Shown here in pieces: positions 1 to 6,852 of a DNA stretch of 7,180 nucleotides; within the stretch, counting starts at the first letter, position 1; every line of letters starts with the position of its first letter. Source of the stretch: JBGSOV01 sp964558715. GTDB lineage: Bacteria > Patescibacteriota > Gracilibacteria > CAIRYL01 > GCA-016699755. A program made the translations under genes and the position numbers. Below the pieces are notes generated by a model, which was given only the letters and a program-made list of their open reading frames with translations, searched no databases and had not been told where the DNA came from. The stretch covers positions 1 through 7,180 of the forward strand of contig CAZLFD010000054.1 in NCBI GenBank assembly GCA_964558715.1, read 5' to 3'.

Positions 1-72
1 TTAGTCATAGATTCAAATTTAGGCTACTTGTTGCCTCTATTCTTGTCTAGACCCTAATTTTTTTAAAAAACC

Positions 73-1764
73 ATGGAAAACCTCATCAACTCCCTTATAG
101 ATAGCTATAATATCCCCCTTCTCACAGCTTTTCTTCTGGGGATTCTCACATCTATAAGCCCTTGTCCGCTGGCAACAAATATTGCTGCTGTTGGTTTTCT
201 TTCCAAAGAAATCAAAACCCCTAAAAATACGCTCTTAAATGCTTTGTTTTATATCATTGGACGTGGAATTTCATACACCCTAGTTGCCAGTTTAATTTAT
301 TTCGGTCTTTCTTCGTTTACTGTTTCAGGAATTTTTCAGGGTTGGGGCGAAAAACTCCTTGCTCCTGTAATGATTATAATGGGGCTTTTTATGCTCGGTG
401 TTTTTAAGATAAACGTAAATGTTAAAAGCGAAAAATGGGAGAAGTGTAAACTTTGGCTTTCAAAAAGAGGATATTTTGGATCTCTTGGGCTTGGAATGAT
501 TTTCGCTTTCGCTTTTTGTCCTTATAGCGGAGTGCTGTTTTTTGGATTACTTATACCTATTATTCTGCAATCGAGCATGGGTCTTTTGCTTGCTCCCGTA
601 TTTGCTTTGGGAACCGGTCTTCCTGTTGCTTTCTTTGCAGTACTCATGGTTCTTAGTCTGAAAATAATGAGCAAGGCTTATAACATTACTCGTACACTAG
701 AAAAATGGCTTCGAGTATTTGTTTCAATACTATTTATTGGGGTGGGAATGTATTATTTGAAGTATACTTTTGGAATTGGTTCATTTGATATTTTTTATCC
801 CGTTGAAGCTTTTGCTAACTGGCTCACCTTTTTTGTTTTTGGTATCGAGCAAGATTCCCACCTGGGGAGCAGCGTACAGTTTTTCATTTATGACACCATA
901 AAGATCGGACTGCTTTTAATAGTGATCAACTATGTAATGGCGATTACTCGTTATTATTTTCCGGTAGAGAAAATTCGGAATATTTTGACCAAAAGAAAAT
1001 GGTATGGAATAGACTATCTGCTCGCGGCTCTTTTGGGTGTCGTCACACCATTTTGTTCGTGCTCATCTATTCCACTTTTTATTGGATTTGTGAGTGCTGG
1101 CATACCTCTTGGTGTAACATTTGCTTTTTTAATTGCTAGTCCTTTAGTGAATGAGGCATCGCTCTTTATTTTTCCATCTATATTTGGTTTTCAGATGACA
1201 GCACTCTATAACATTATTGGAATTGTGGTAGCGATATTGGCGGGAATGGTAATTCAGAGATTAAAAATGGATAAAAATGTAAACCCTGCTTTTTTAAAAT
1301 TCACGACTAAAAATGATGCTATCAAAGACAATCAAGGGGCAGATGTACCTCTTCGCAAAAGAATGAAGATTTGGTGGAAGGACGGAATTGGCATCTCAAA
1401 AAGTATTTTTCCTTATGTTCTTTTGGGAGTAGGGATTGGTGCATTGATTCATGGTTTTGTGCCACAAGAATTTGTGGAAAGCCATTTGGCAAGAGAGGAT
1501 TGGTGGGTGGTTCCATTGGCGGTTCTGTTTGGGATGCCACTGTATGCAAATTCGGTAAGTGTTATTCCGGTTATCGAGGCAATGACGGGCAAGGGTATTC
1601 CTTTGGGTACGTCACTTGCGTTTATGACTGCCACTGTTACTTTATCAATTCCAGGCCTTTTGATTCTAAAAAAAGCGATGAACTGGAAACTCTTATCTGC
1701 TTTTGTTGTTGTTACCGCCATTGGAATAATGATCATCGGTTATTTCTTTAATTGGATATTTTAA
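73..1764 (+). CDS. Two-domain permease: ArsG/CcdA-like N-half fused to ArsP/UPF0718-like C-half
   Basis: Polytopic inner-membrane protein of 563 residues, predicted to export a thiol-linked or arsenical substrate. Seen: residues about 12-235 form a six-helix block of the DsbD/CcdA/TauE type, with SPCPLAT at 29-35 (C31) and FAFCPYSG at 146-153 (C149). These place one cysteine in each half of the repeat, as in CcdA-fold thiol carriers and the ArsG-type efflux permeases. Residues about 270-563 match the ArsP/UPF0718 (PF03773) layout, with the signature PFCSCSSIPLF at 326-336 and two internal repeats, each containing a GIPLG motif (343-347 and 508-512). A polar linker lies at about 400-440. Known: ArsP exports trivalent organoarsenicals, and the conserved Cys pair is important. 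Inferred: the two halves act together. The start ATG has only an AT-rich leader with no Shine-Dalgarno. The stop codon overlaps the stop of the opposing transposase remnant. The gene is more AT-rich than the rest of the window. The exact substrate is unknown; family assignment is firm for the C-half and good for the N-half. Confidence 0.85.
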   Translation: MENLINSLIDSYNIPLLTAFLLGILTSISPCPLATNIAAVGFLSKEIKTPKNTLLNALFYIIGRGISYTLVASLIYFGLSSFTVSGIFQGWGEKLLAPVMIIMGLFMLGVFKINVNVKSEKWEKCKLWLSKRGYFGSLGLGMIFAFAFCPYSGVLFFGLLIPIILQSSMGLLLAPVFALGTGLPVAFFAVLMVLSLKIMSKAYNITRTLEKWLRVFVSILFIGVGMYYLKYTFGIGSFDIFYPVEAFANWLTFFVFGIEQDSHLGSSVQFFIYDTIKIGLLLIVINYVMAITRYYFPVEKIRNILTKRKWYGIDYLLAALLGVVTPFCSCSSIPLFIGFVSAGIPLGVTFAFLIASPLVNEASLFIFPSIFGFQMTALYNIIGIVVAILAGMVIQRLKMDKNVNPAFLKFTTKNDAIKDNQGADVPLRKRMKIWWKDGIGISKSIFPYVLLGVGIGALIHGFVPQEFVESHLAREDWWVVPLAVLFGMPLYANSVSVIPVIEAMTGKGIPLGTSLAFMTATVTLSIPGLLILKKAMNWKLLSAFVVVTAIGIMIIGYFFNWIF

Positions 1765-2023
1765 AGGCTCTTAAGTAGCAGATTCTCAAATTTCTTCAGA
1801 ATCTTGAGCATTATGTTGTAGATACTCTGATCTTTGCAGTTCCAGCGAAATTCACATTCTTTTAGATGAGATTACACTTATGAGAGGCATCGAGTTCAAA
1901 CTCTCTTGACTCTTTATTCTGAGCGATAGAATACAGGAAAATTTGTTCCCGATAGATATATAAATATCGATCCACAGTTCGACGATTTGTTTTGTAATCT
2001 GATATTTTAGCGTGTTTAAGCAT
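1761..2023 (-). pseudogene. Decayed IS1595-family (ISXO2-like) transposase with internal deletion
   Basis: Reading the minus strand, a 53-codon frame from ATG at 2023 to a stop at 1862-1864 contains NRRTVDRYLYIYREQ and then REFELDAS. These resemble the helix-turn-helix end and the first catalytic-Asp motif (usually ELDESYFG) of ISXO2-like transposases. In another frame, 1871-1761 encodes HLKECEFRWN followed by YNIMLKILKKFENLLLKSL and a stop, which resembles the C-terminus of the same family. The central DDE core between them is missing, and the usual stretch between KISDYK and NRRTVDRY also appears to be lost. At the junction TCTCAT is repeated 14 bases apart (minus strand; plus 1866-1871 and 1880-1885), a possible deletion scar. 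I found no terminal inverted repeats or target duplication. The family call rests on recalled motifs, not on a search. No other gene is visible in this gap between convergent genes. Confidence 0.7.
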
Positions 2024-2076
2024 GTTGAGAGGATAAGCAGAATGGTTTTCCTATTCAAGAGCTATATTAAAACTGT

Positions 2077-3498
2077 TTACATTGACGTAGATTTACTCCC
2101 TTGTAAGCTATGCTGGCCTGATTCACCTTTTCTGGGCGTGGTATTGAAGGGTTTCCGTATGCAAGACAAAAATCCTTGGGTAATGAGATTTCGATCCAGA
2201 TCCTTACCGATAAATACGATGGTGCTTTTTTTTATCTCGTTTTCACCCCACTCTTTTCCCGGCTGAATTTCATAAAGCATATGAACACCTTGTAATACTA
2301 CTTTCATTTTTTCACCCTGTACCGGCAGAATTCCTTTGTATCGATACAGCCTACTTCCAAATGCCTTAAGCAGCATGTCTATAAAAAAGACAAAAGCCTG
2401 TGCATCAAGTTCGCCTTCGGCCTCTATGCCGACCGAGCTGACAGACGAATCATGGGAGTGGGCGGACCTGAATTCACGCGAAATAATGGGAATGTCAGCA
2501 TTGCCATGCGAATCTTCTATTTTGAGATCAAATTCCTTCGGACTATGCTCTGTAAATAACGCATATGTTTTTTCATGGGATATTCTGATGAGGAATTTCG
2601 TACCGATATCTTCGACGAAAAGCTCCCCAAGGTCATTCCCCGGTTCGATGACCTGACTTTTATGGATTCTTGTGGGAGATACAGAGAAACGTACGGCCAT
2701 GTGGTTGGCCGTCGCTTCGAGAGACTCCTTTGATGCTTTTTCCACAGCTTCTGTAAGCAGAAATTTCATGGTTTTCTCTTCTCCATGCGGAGATGCGGTG
2801 AGCGTGTGAACGCCCTTGGAAAGGCTTAGATATGAACCGAACTCAAAGGGATACTCTACTTCCAAGAACTTCGGATTAATAGAAAGCCCTCGCTCAACAT
2901 CAAAACCTCCGACGTTGAATAATTCTTTCCATTCAACATCGCCTTTCGTCGAATGGAGGATTTTCGCAAATCGGTTTATCTCTCGTAACCGATTCTCGAC
3001 TTTTTGTGTTTGGTCTGAACTGACGAGATCGATTTTGTTTAGTACGATAATATCAGCGAAAGCGACCTGATCCTTTGTCTCAGGAGCAGAAGTGAGTTGT
3101 GCTTCAGCGTACTTTGCATCCACGAGGGTGATGATGCCATCCAGATATGTCAGATTCTCGATTTCAGAATCAGATAAAAATGTTTGGGCCACGGGTGAAG
3201 GGTCGGCTAATCCGGTCGTTTCGATCAAAATATACTCAGGCGGCCGTTCGCTATTGGCCAGTTTTTTAATGATTCGAATAAGATCACCGCGGACCGTGCA
3301 ACAAATGCAGCCGTTATTCATTTCGATGATCTCTTCTTTTTCATTCCGGATAATATCTTGATCAATACCCACTTCGCCAAATTCATTTTCAATAATTGCA
3401 AACCGGATACCGTGCTCTTCGGTAAGTATCCGATTGATGAGTGTGGTTTTTCCGCTACCTAGAAAGCCGGTAATCACGGTGACAGGGATTTTTTTCAT
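2077..3498 (-). CDS. COG0523 (CobW/ZagA-type) metal-chaperone GTPase, long form
   Basis: Cytosolic P-loop GTPase of the G3E family, 473 residues, predicted to deliver a metal ion (often zinc) to a client protein using GTP. Seen: Walker A GFLGSGKTTL at 11-20; the COG0523 metal-binding CxCC motif at 64-67, within GCICC; Walker B-like ETTGLADP at 93-100; and the guanine-specificity motif NKID at 154-157. After a central linker, a CobW_C domain spans roughly 355-450 (motif LYRYKGILPVQGE). SAHSHDSS just before it is a short His-containing stretch rather than the long His-rich loop of many homologues. The last 25 or so residues, after GFLSCI, are polar and extend past the usual end of the domain. 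It is the last gene of a three-gene operon, 27 bases after the transporter, with no Shine-Dalgarno. The start is fixed because Walker A begins at residue 11, as normal. Metal and client cannot be read from the sequence. Confidence 0.92.
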   Translation of the reverse strand: MKKIPVTVITGFLGSGKTTLINRILTEEHGIRFAIIENEFGEVGIDQDIIRNEKEEIIEMNNGCICCTVRGDLIRIIKKLANSERPPEYILIETTGLADPSPVAQTFLSDSEIENLTYLDGIITLVDAKYAEAQLTSAPETKDQVAFADIIVLNKIDLVSSDQTQKVENRLREINRFAKILHSTKGDVEWKELFNVGGFDVERGLSINPKFLEVEYPFEFGSYLSLSKGVHTLTASPHGEEKTMKFLLTEAVEKASKESLEATANHMAVRFSVSPTRIHKSQVIEPGNDLGELFVEDIGTKFLIRISHEKTYALFTEHSPKEFDLKIEDSHGNADIPIISREFRSAHSHDSSVSSVGIEAEGELDAQAFVFFIDMLLKAFGSRLYRYKGILPVQGEKMKVVLQGVHMLYEIQPGKEWGENEIKKSTIVFIGKDLDRNLITQGFLSCIRKPFNTTPRKGESGQHSLQGSKSTSM

Positions 3499-3525
3499 GA
3501 TATAAAAAACGTAGTAAAACGTAGA

Positions 3526-4494
3526 CTATGCCTGTGCCTCCCGCTTGCTCTGTAAGATGTGCGTAAGGGCGGTAAGATGCGGAAATTCAACGAGCATACC
3601 GATAATGATCGCAGCGTAGATAAGAGGTTGATCTGGGAGCGCTGCAGTCGTAATGCCAAGCATAAGAGGCGCGTTGCGCGCGGCAGTCGTCATGGTGAGC
3701 AGGGCATGTTCCGAATAATCCAGCTTGTAGAAGCGTGATAGTCCTTCACCCAAAAAGTAGGTCGTTACAAAAAATAAAAATACGGCAACGAGAATAATAG
3801 CAAAGGTGCCGATGTGTTCGAATATAGTGCCCACATTTGCCAAGAAAATCAGCGTTACGAGAATAGCAAGAACGAATGGAATCGTCTTGCTGACAAACGC
3901 GAGCAGCGATTCAAATCCGGTTGTCGACAGAACAGTTTTGATGAGTAAGCGAAAAAGTGTCGCTCCGATAAAAGGTATGATAAACCAATTAATAAGTGTG
4001 TCTGCGAGAGACATGATATCAACGCCGACCTGTTCGCGAGCGAAAAGCGCGAGATATACTGGATACAATAAGAGTTGCGAAACCATGTTGATTGGAATAA
4101 GCATGGTGCCTAGCATGGTGTTGCCCTTGGCAAGCTTGGTAAAACCCAGAAACCAGTCGGTGCATGGTGCCATAAAGTAGATGAGTAGACCGATAAAGAA
4201 AAGCGGTTGACCTGAAAGGAAAAGCGAAGCGATGAAAAAACCGATCGTGGGGATGAGAATAAAGTTAGCTACCCATGCGATAGAAAGAAATCTCAGATTT
4301 TTGGTGATCTGAGACAGTGCTTCGAACTTCACTTCGAAAAAGAGTAGTGATACCAGAGTGAGGATGATGTAGTCGACGTAGCCGCCAAGCATATCGCCGG
4401 TATCGGGTGCGAATGAGCCGACCAAAGACCCAATGCAGATTGCCGCAAGCAAAAGCAAGGTTGTGCCAAAGTTCGTAATGGTGTTTTTGAACAT
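3526..4494 (-). CDS. ACR3 / bile acid:sodium symporter-fold transporter (arsenite-exporter-like)
   Basis: Inner-membrane carrier of 322 residues with about ten hydrophobic segments, the usual size for bacterial ACR3. Seen: the conserved Cys of helix 4 is C111 in MAPCTDWFLGFTKLAKGN (108-125). The ARNAP motif lies at 272-276, and an acidic residue (E303) sits in the final helix within LVEFPHL. Known: the helix-4 Cys and the late Glu are required for arsenite or antimonite extrusion in studied ACR3 proteins. Inferred: the protein could export arsenite. However, its placement between a flavoprotein and a COG0523 GTPase behind a Fur-type operator, with no arsR or arsC nearby, leaves room for a different anion or metal-complex substrate. 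It lies 24 bases downstream of the flavoprotein and 27 upstream of the GTPase, so it is almost certainly co-transcribed. The leader is T-rich on the coding strand, with no Shine-Dalgarno. The fold call is firm; the substrate is not. Confidence 0.88.
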   Translation of the reverse strand: MFKNTITNFGTTLLLLAAICIGSLVGSFAPDTGDMLGGYVDYIILTLVSLLFFEVKFEALSQITKNLRFLSIAWVANFILIPTIGFFIASLFLSGQPLFFIGLLIYFMAPCTDWFLGFTKLAKGNTMLGTMLIPINMVSQLLLYPVYLALFAREQVGVDIMSLADTLINWFIIPFIGATLFRLLIKTVLSTTGFESLLAFVSKTIPFVLAILVTLIFLANVGTIFEHIGTFAIILVAVFLFFVTTYFLGEGLSRFYKLDYSEHALLTMTTAARNAPLMLGITTAALPDQPLIYAAIIIGMLVEFPHLTALTHILQSKREAQA

Positions 4495-4518
4495 TGAAAA
4501 AGAAATAGAAAAATTGCA

Positions 4519-5625
4519 TCAGCAAACACATTCATCGCCACAACAGCTCAAGTCTTTTAAATAGAAATTCATTTTCTTGTACTCATTGACGACCTCGTCG
4601 ATCTTTTCTTTCTCCCAACCAAGGCGATCGGCGATTGCTTCGGCTACGACTGCGAATCTTTGTCGATACTTATAGATAAAGCAGAATATCGCTCCGCCAT
4701 GCCGTACTTGCGGGCCGACTAAAAACAGCCCTGGCGTTTTGGTCGACTCATCGGTATCGGTAAGCTCTGCATAACCTTTCTCATGTGCAAACAGCGAATC
4801 GATCAAACTGAGGCTAGAAACAAATCCGGTCGCGAGTATCGGCTGATTGCTGCTTGTTATGGATTTTCCATTTTCAAGATGAAGAGTGTACTTCAGATCG
4901 TTTTTTTCTACGGATTTGACCCGTGCATTTGTAACTACTTGAATATTCGATTTATACTCTGCAAATCTATCCCGCGTAAACGGTGATAGTGAATAGCTCG
5001 AATCACTCTCTTGACCTGCCAGCTCGTCACCAGCATCTAAAACGGTCACTTGTTTGCCTGATGCCGCCAACTGATACGCGGCATCGATGCCAGATTCATA
5101 GGCTCCGATTACTATAAATGAATCGCCTTCAAGAGCTTTCCATGAGCCTACTTGCGAGTTATGCATACACTCTTCCCCACCATCAAAGGGTTTATCATTC
5201 GGATACTGATATTCGCCCGCCGCCCAGATGACGTAATCGGATTCGATTACCCCCTTATCCGTATCAACATGGAATACATCACCCTTTTTCCCCACACTTA
5301 ACACTTCGCAGTCACTCTTAACAGGTAGTTGGTTGTAATACGCAACGGCGTTGAGATACCTCGCATATTCCTGTCCGGTCGGATGTTCTGTTTGCAGTGC
5401 GTAGGCCGGTGAGGTGTCTGGGGTGATGGCGTTTAGGTCGGGCATACCAAAAAAATTGCCCGTAAACGAAGGGCTGATAAACCTCATTTCTTTCGGCCAT
5501 TTCTGAAAAGAACTCCCAACACCATCGCGCTCCAGAATTACGAATGGTACCCCCATTTTTTTGAGGACAATCCCTACCCCGATCCCGGCAGGACCGGCAC
5601 CGACGACGATGACTTTGCTACTCAT
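4519..5625 (-). CDS. FAD/NAD(P)-dependent oxidoreductase (YpdA/FMO-like) with Cys-rich C-terminal tail
   Basis: Cytosolic flavoprotein of 368 residues. Seen: an N-terminal FAD Rossmann motif, GAGPAG at 9-14; an FMO/YpdA-like region with RFISPSFTG at 48-56; a second nucleotide-binding motif, VIGAYESGIDAA, at 172-183, where the middle Gly of GxGxxG is replaced by Tyr; an ATGF motif in the late FAD region; and PGLFLVGPQVRHGG near the end, where many relatives have a GD. The protein ends in CCGDECVC (361-368), four cysteines in eight residues, which suggests metal or thiol chemistry. There is no CxxC redox pair of the thioredoxin-reductase kind in the NAD domain. Known relatives include bacillithiol-disulfide reductases, CzcO-like flavoproteins and the ArsO monooxygenases of some ars operons. 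It is the first gene of the operon and starts 11 bases from the perfect palindrome; no Shine-Dalgarno. The reaction is not assignable: disulfide reduction and flavin monooxygenation both fit. Confidence 0.85.
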   Translation of the reverse strand: MSSKVIVVGAGPAGIGVGIVLKKMGVPFVILERDGVGSSFQKWPKEMRFISPSFTGNFFGMPDLNAITPDTSPAYALQTEHPTGQEYARYLNAVAYYNQLPVKSDCEVLSVGKKGDVFHVDTDKGVIESDYVIWAAGEYQYPNDKPFDGGEECMHNSQVGSWKALEGDSFIVIGAYESGIDAAYQLAASGKQVTVLDAGDELAGQESDSSYSLSPFTRDRFAEYKSNIQVVTNARVKSVEKNDLKYTLHLENGKSITSSNQPILATGFVSSLSLIDSLFAHEKGYAELTDTDESTKTPGLFLVGPQVRHGGAIFCFIYKYRQRFAVVAEAIADRLGWEKEKIDEVVNEYKKMNFYLKDLSCCGDECVC

Positions 5626-5636
5626 CCGATTTATAA

Positions 5637-5659
5637 TAAATGCAACTAAGTTGCATTTA
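5637..5659. promoter_or_regulatory. Perfect 23-bp palindromic operator, Fur/Zur-type
   Basis: Two 11-base arms (TAAATGCAACT and its exact reverse complement) flank a single central A at 5648. The core TGCAACT-A-AGTTGCA fits the 7-1-7 inverted repeat pattern TGnnAnT-n-AnTnnCA shared by Fur, Zur, Mur and PerR boxes. It begins 11 bases upstream of the flavoprotein start and overlaps the predicted transcription start, so a bound dimer would block transcription. The palindrome is direct observation; the regulator family is inferred, and zinc is favoured only because COG0523 genes are commonly Zur targets. Confidence 0.8.
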
Positions 5660-5687
5660 ATGTAGCATACGAAATGACGATTTCCAA
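5659..5687 (-). promoter_or_regulatory. Predicted sigma70-like promoter of the three-gene operon
   Basis: On the minus strand, TTGGAA (5687-5682) and TACATT (5664-5659) are separated by exactly 17 bases; each matches 4 of 6 consensus positions. The -10 touches the palindrome, giving a start near 5652 inside the operator and a leader of about 27 bases. If the host is a Bacteroidota member, the same stretch could be read as a TTTG / TAnnTTTG-like promoter with slightly long spacing. Confidence 0.5.
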
Positions 5688-5710
5688 ATGTGCTTCTCGC
5701 GAGTTATTTT

Positions 5711-5733
5711 ATATTGCAACTCGGTTGCGTTTA
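5711..5733. promoter_or_regulatory. Second, degenerate copy of the operator ahead of the short GTPase
   Basis: Centred on C5722, the core TGCAACT-C-GGTTGCG keeps one perfect half-site and differs from the symmetric form at two of seven positions in the other. It lies about 38 bases before the preferred GTPase start. A possible -10, TATATT (5710-5715), overlaps its left arm, though no good -35 is seen. The two operator centres are 74 bases apart, about seven helical turns, so both divergent promoters could be controlled together. Confidence 0.6.
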
Positions 5734-5771
5734 CGATAATGTTCACGGCGCTGTCTTTTTTAATCACAACC

Positions 5772-6836
5772 ATGAATGCAACACAGGCTATCCCGGTTAC
5801 GGCTTTGCACGGGTTTCTGGGTGCAGGAAAAACCACCCTGATAAACCATGTCCTCAACAACCGGCAGGGTAAGAAGATCGCTGTCATCGTCAATGACATG
5901 AGCGAGGTCAATATCGATGCCGAGTTGATCAAAGAAAAAGGTTTTGAAAGAGCAGAGGAAAAACTGGTCGAGATGTCGAATGGATGCATTTGTTGCACAT
6001 TGAGAGAAGATCTGCTCAAAGAAATCTCACGACTAGCGCGTGAAAAAAAGTTTGATGCAATCTTGATCGAATCAAGTGGTATTTCTGAGCCCCTACCGGT
6101 GGCAGAAACATTTACCTTTGAAGATGAGCACGGCAGCAGGCTGATGGATATCGCTCGACTCGATACTTTGGTAACCGTGGTCGATAGTAAGCATTTTTTT
6201 GAGTTGTGCTCGAGCCAGAAAAGACTCAATCAAGAGAAGATGGGTGTAGATGAAGAGGATAATAGGTCGATCAGTCAATTACTCGTTGATCAGGTCGAGT
6301 TTGCAAATGTGATTTTGATATCAAAGACCGATCTTGCAACCGAAGAAGAGATCAGCAAAGTGCGTGCTGTGCTCAAGACGCTTAATCCGGTAGCAACTAT
6401 CTACGAAATAGCGAAAGGCGATATTGCCTTAGATAAAATCCTCGATACGAAGCTCTTTAGTGAAGAAGACGCACAAAACAATGCGGGATGGCTAAAAGAG
6501 ATGAGAGGTGAGCATATTCCTGAGACGGAAGAATACGGCATTTCGAGTTTCGTATTTGAGTCGGATAGGCAGTTTGACTATGACAAGTTATTAGCGTTAC
6601 TCGAAGACGATAGATTGGTCAACGTGGTTCGCTCGAAAGGGTTTATTTGGACGGACGATGATCCGGAAGCGGCAATGATGTGGTCACACGTGGGCAATAT
6701 TATGAACATCGATCACTACGGAAAATGGAGCAGAAATTGGCGAGGCAAAATCGCCGGTGAGCAAAAAATCGTCTTTATTGGGATGAGTATGGATGAACCG
6801 GCCATCCGAAAAGAGCTAGAAAGTGCTCTGATATAA
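5772..6836 (+). CDS. COG0523 metal-chaperone GTPase, short form (YciC/ZagA-like)
   Basis: Cytosolic G3E-family GTPase, 354 residues from the chosen start, predicted to hand zinc or another metal to a client enzyme. Seen (numbered from ATG 5772): Walker A GFLGAGKTT at 14-22; VNDMSEVNIDAEL at 40-52; CxCC at 72-75 within SNGCICCTLRED; Walker B-like ESSGISEP at 100-107; and SKTD at 184-187 in place of NKxD. A C-terminal CobW_C domain follows (GFIWTDDDPEAA, then the W-rich WSRNWRGK, then KIVFIG). A longer frame opens at 5688, but it would place both the operator and a hydrophobic, non-conserved stretch inside the gene. ATG 5772 puts Walker A near residue 14, as in relatives; ATG 5739 is a less likely alternative. 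The gene is transcribed divergently from the operon and has no Shine-Dalgarno. It differs clearly from the long GTPase of this window, so the two are paralogues of different subgroups rather than a recent duplication. Confidence 0.92.
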   Translation: MNATQAIPVTALHGFLGAGKTTLINHVLNNRQGKKIAVIVNDMSEVNIDAELIKEKGFERAEEKLVEMSNGCICCTLREDLLKEISRLAREKKFDAILIESSGISEPLPVAETFTFEDEHGSRLMDIARLDTLVTVVDSKHFFELCSSQKRLNQEKMGVDEEDNRSISQLLVDQVEFANVILISKTDLATEEEISKVRAVLKTLNPVATIYEIAKGDIALDKILDTKLFSEEDAQNNAGWLKEMRGEHIPETEEYGISSFVFESDRQFDYDKLLALLEDDRLVNVVRSKGFIWTDDDPEAAMMWSHVGNIMNIDHYGKWSRNWRGKIAGEQKIVFIGMSMDEPAIRKELESALI

Positions 6837-6852
6837 AGAAACCGCTCCACTC

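Noticed and set aside
1..57. Open frame at the left edge ending in TAA at 55-57, as the tail of an upstream gene
   Set aside because: Eighteen codons without a recognisable motif; the edge cuts it off and chance is enough to explain it.
31..60. TTGCCT / TAATTT as a promoter of the permease
   Set aside because: The -10 matches only 3 of 6 positions and it would put the start within a few bases of the ATG; too weak to annotate.
1371..1751. 126-codon + strand frame inside the permease
   Set aside because: Alternate-frame shadow of the ArsP-like domain; its composition is not protein-like.
1780..1804. AGATTCT / AGAATCT inverted repeat as a terminator for the permease
   Set aside because: The stem is only 7 bp and AT-rich with an 11-base loop and no T-run after it, and it lies inside the transposase fossil.
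1950..1969. CGATA...TATCG hairpin
   Set aside because: Five-base stem with an AT-rich loop inside transposase-derived sequence; no sign of function.
5688..5771. 28-residue N-terminal extension of the short GTPase
   Set aside because: It would encode the operator and a non-conserved stretch; relatives begin about a dozen residues before Walker A, which favours ATG 5772.
5988..6000. TGCATTTGTTGCA as a third operator copy
   Set aside because: It encodes the CxCC motif region, and its spacing does not fit the 7-1-7 pattern.
5657..6229. 190-codon minus-strand frame opposite the short GTPase
   Set aside because: It is antisense to a gene with full GTPase motifs and shows no domain; its start also lies within that gene.
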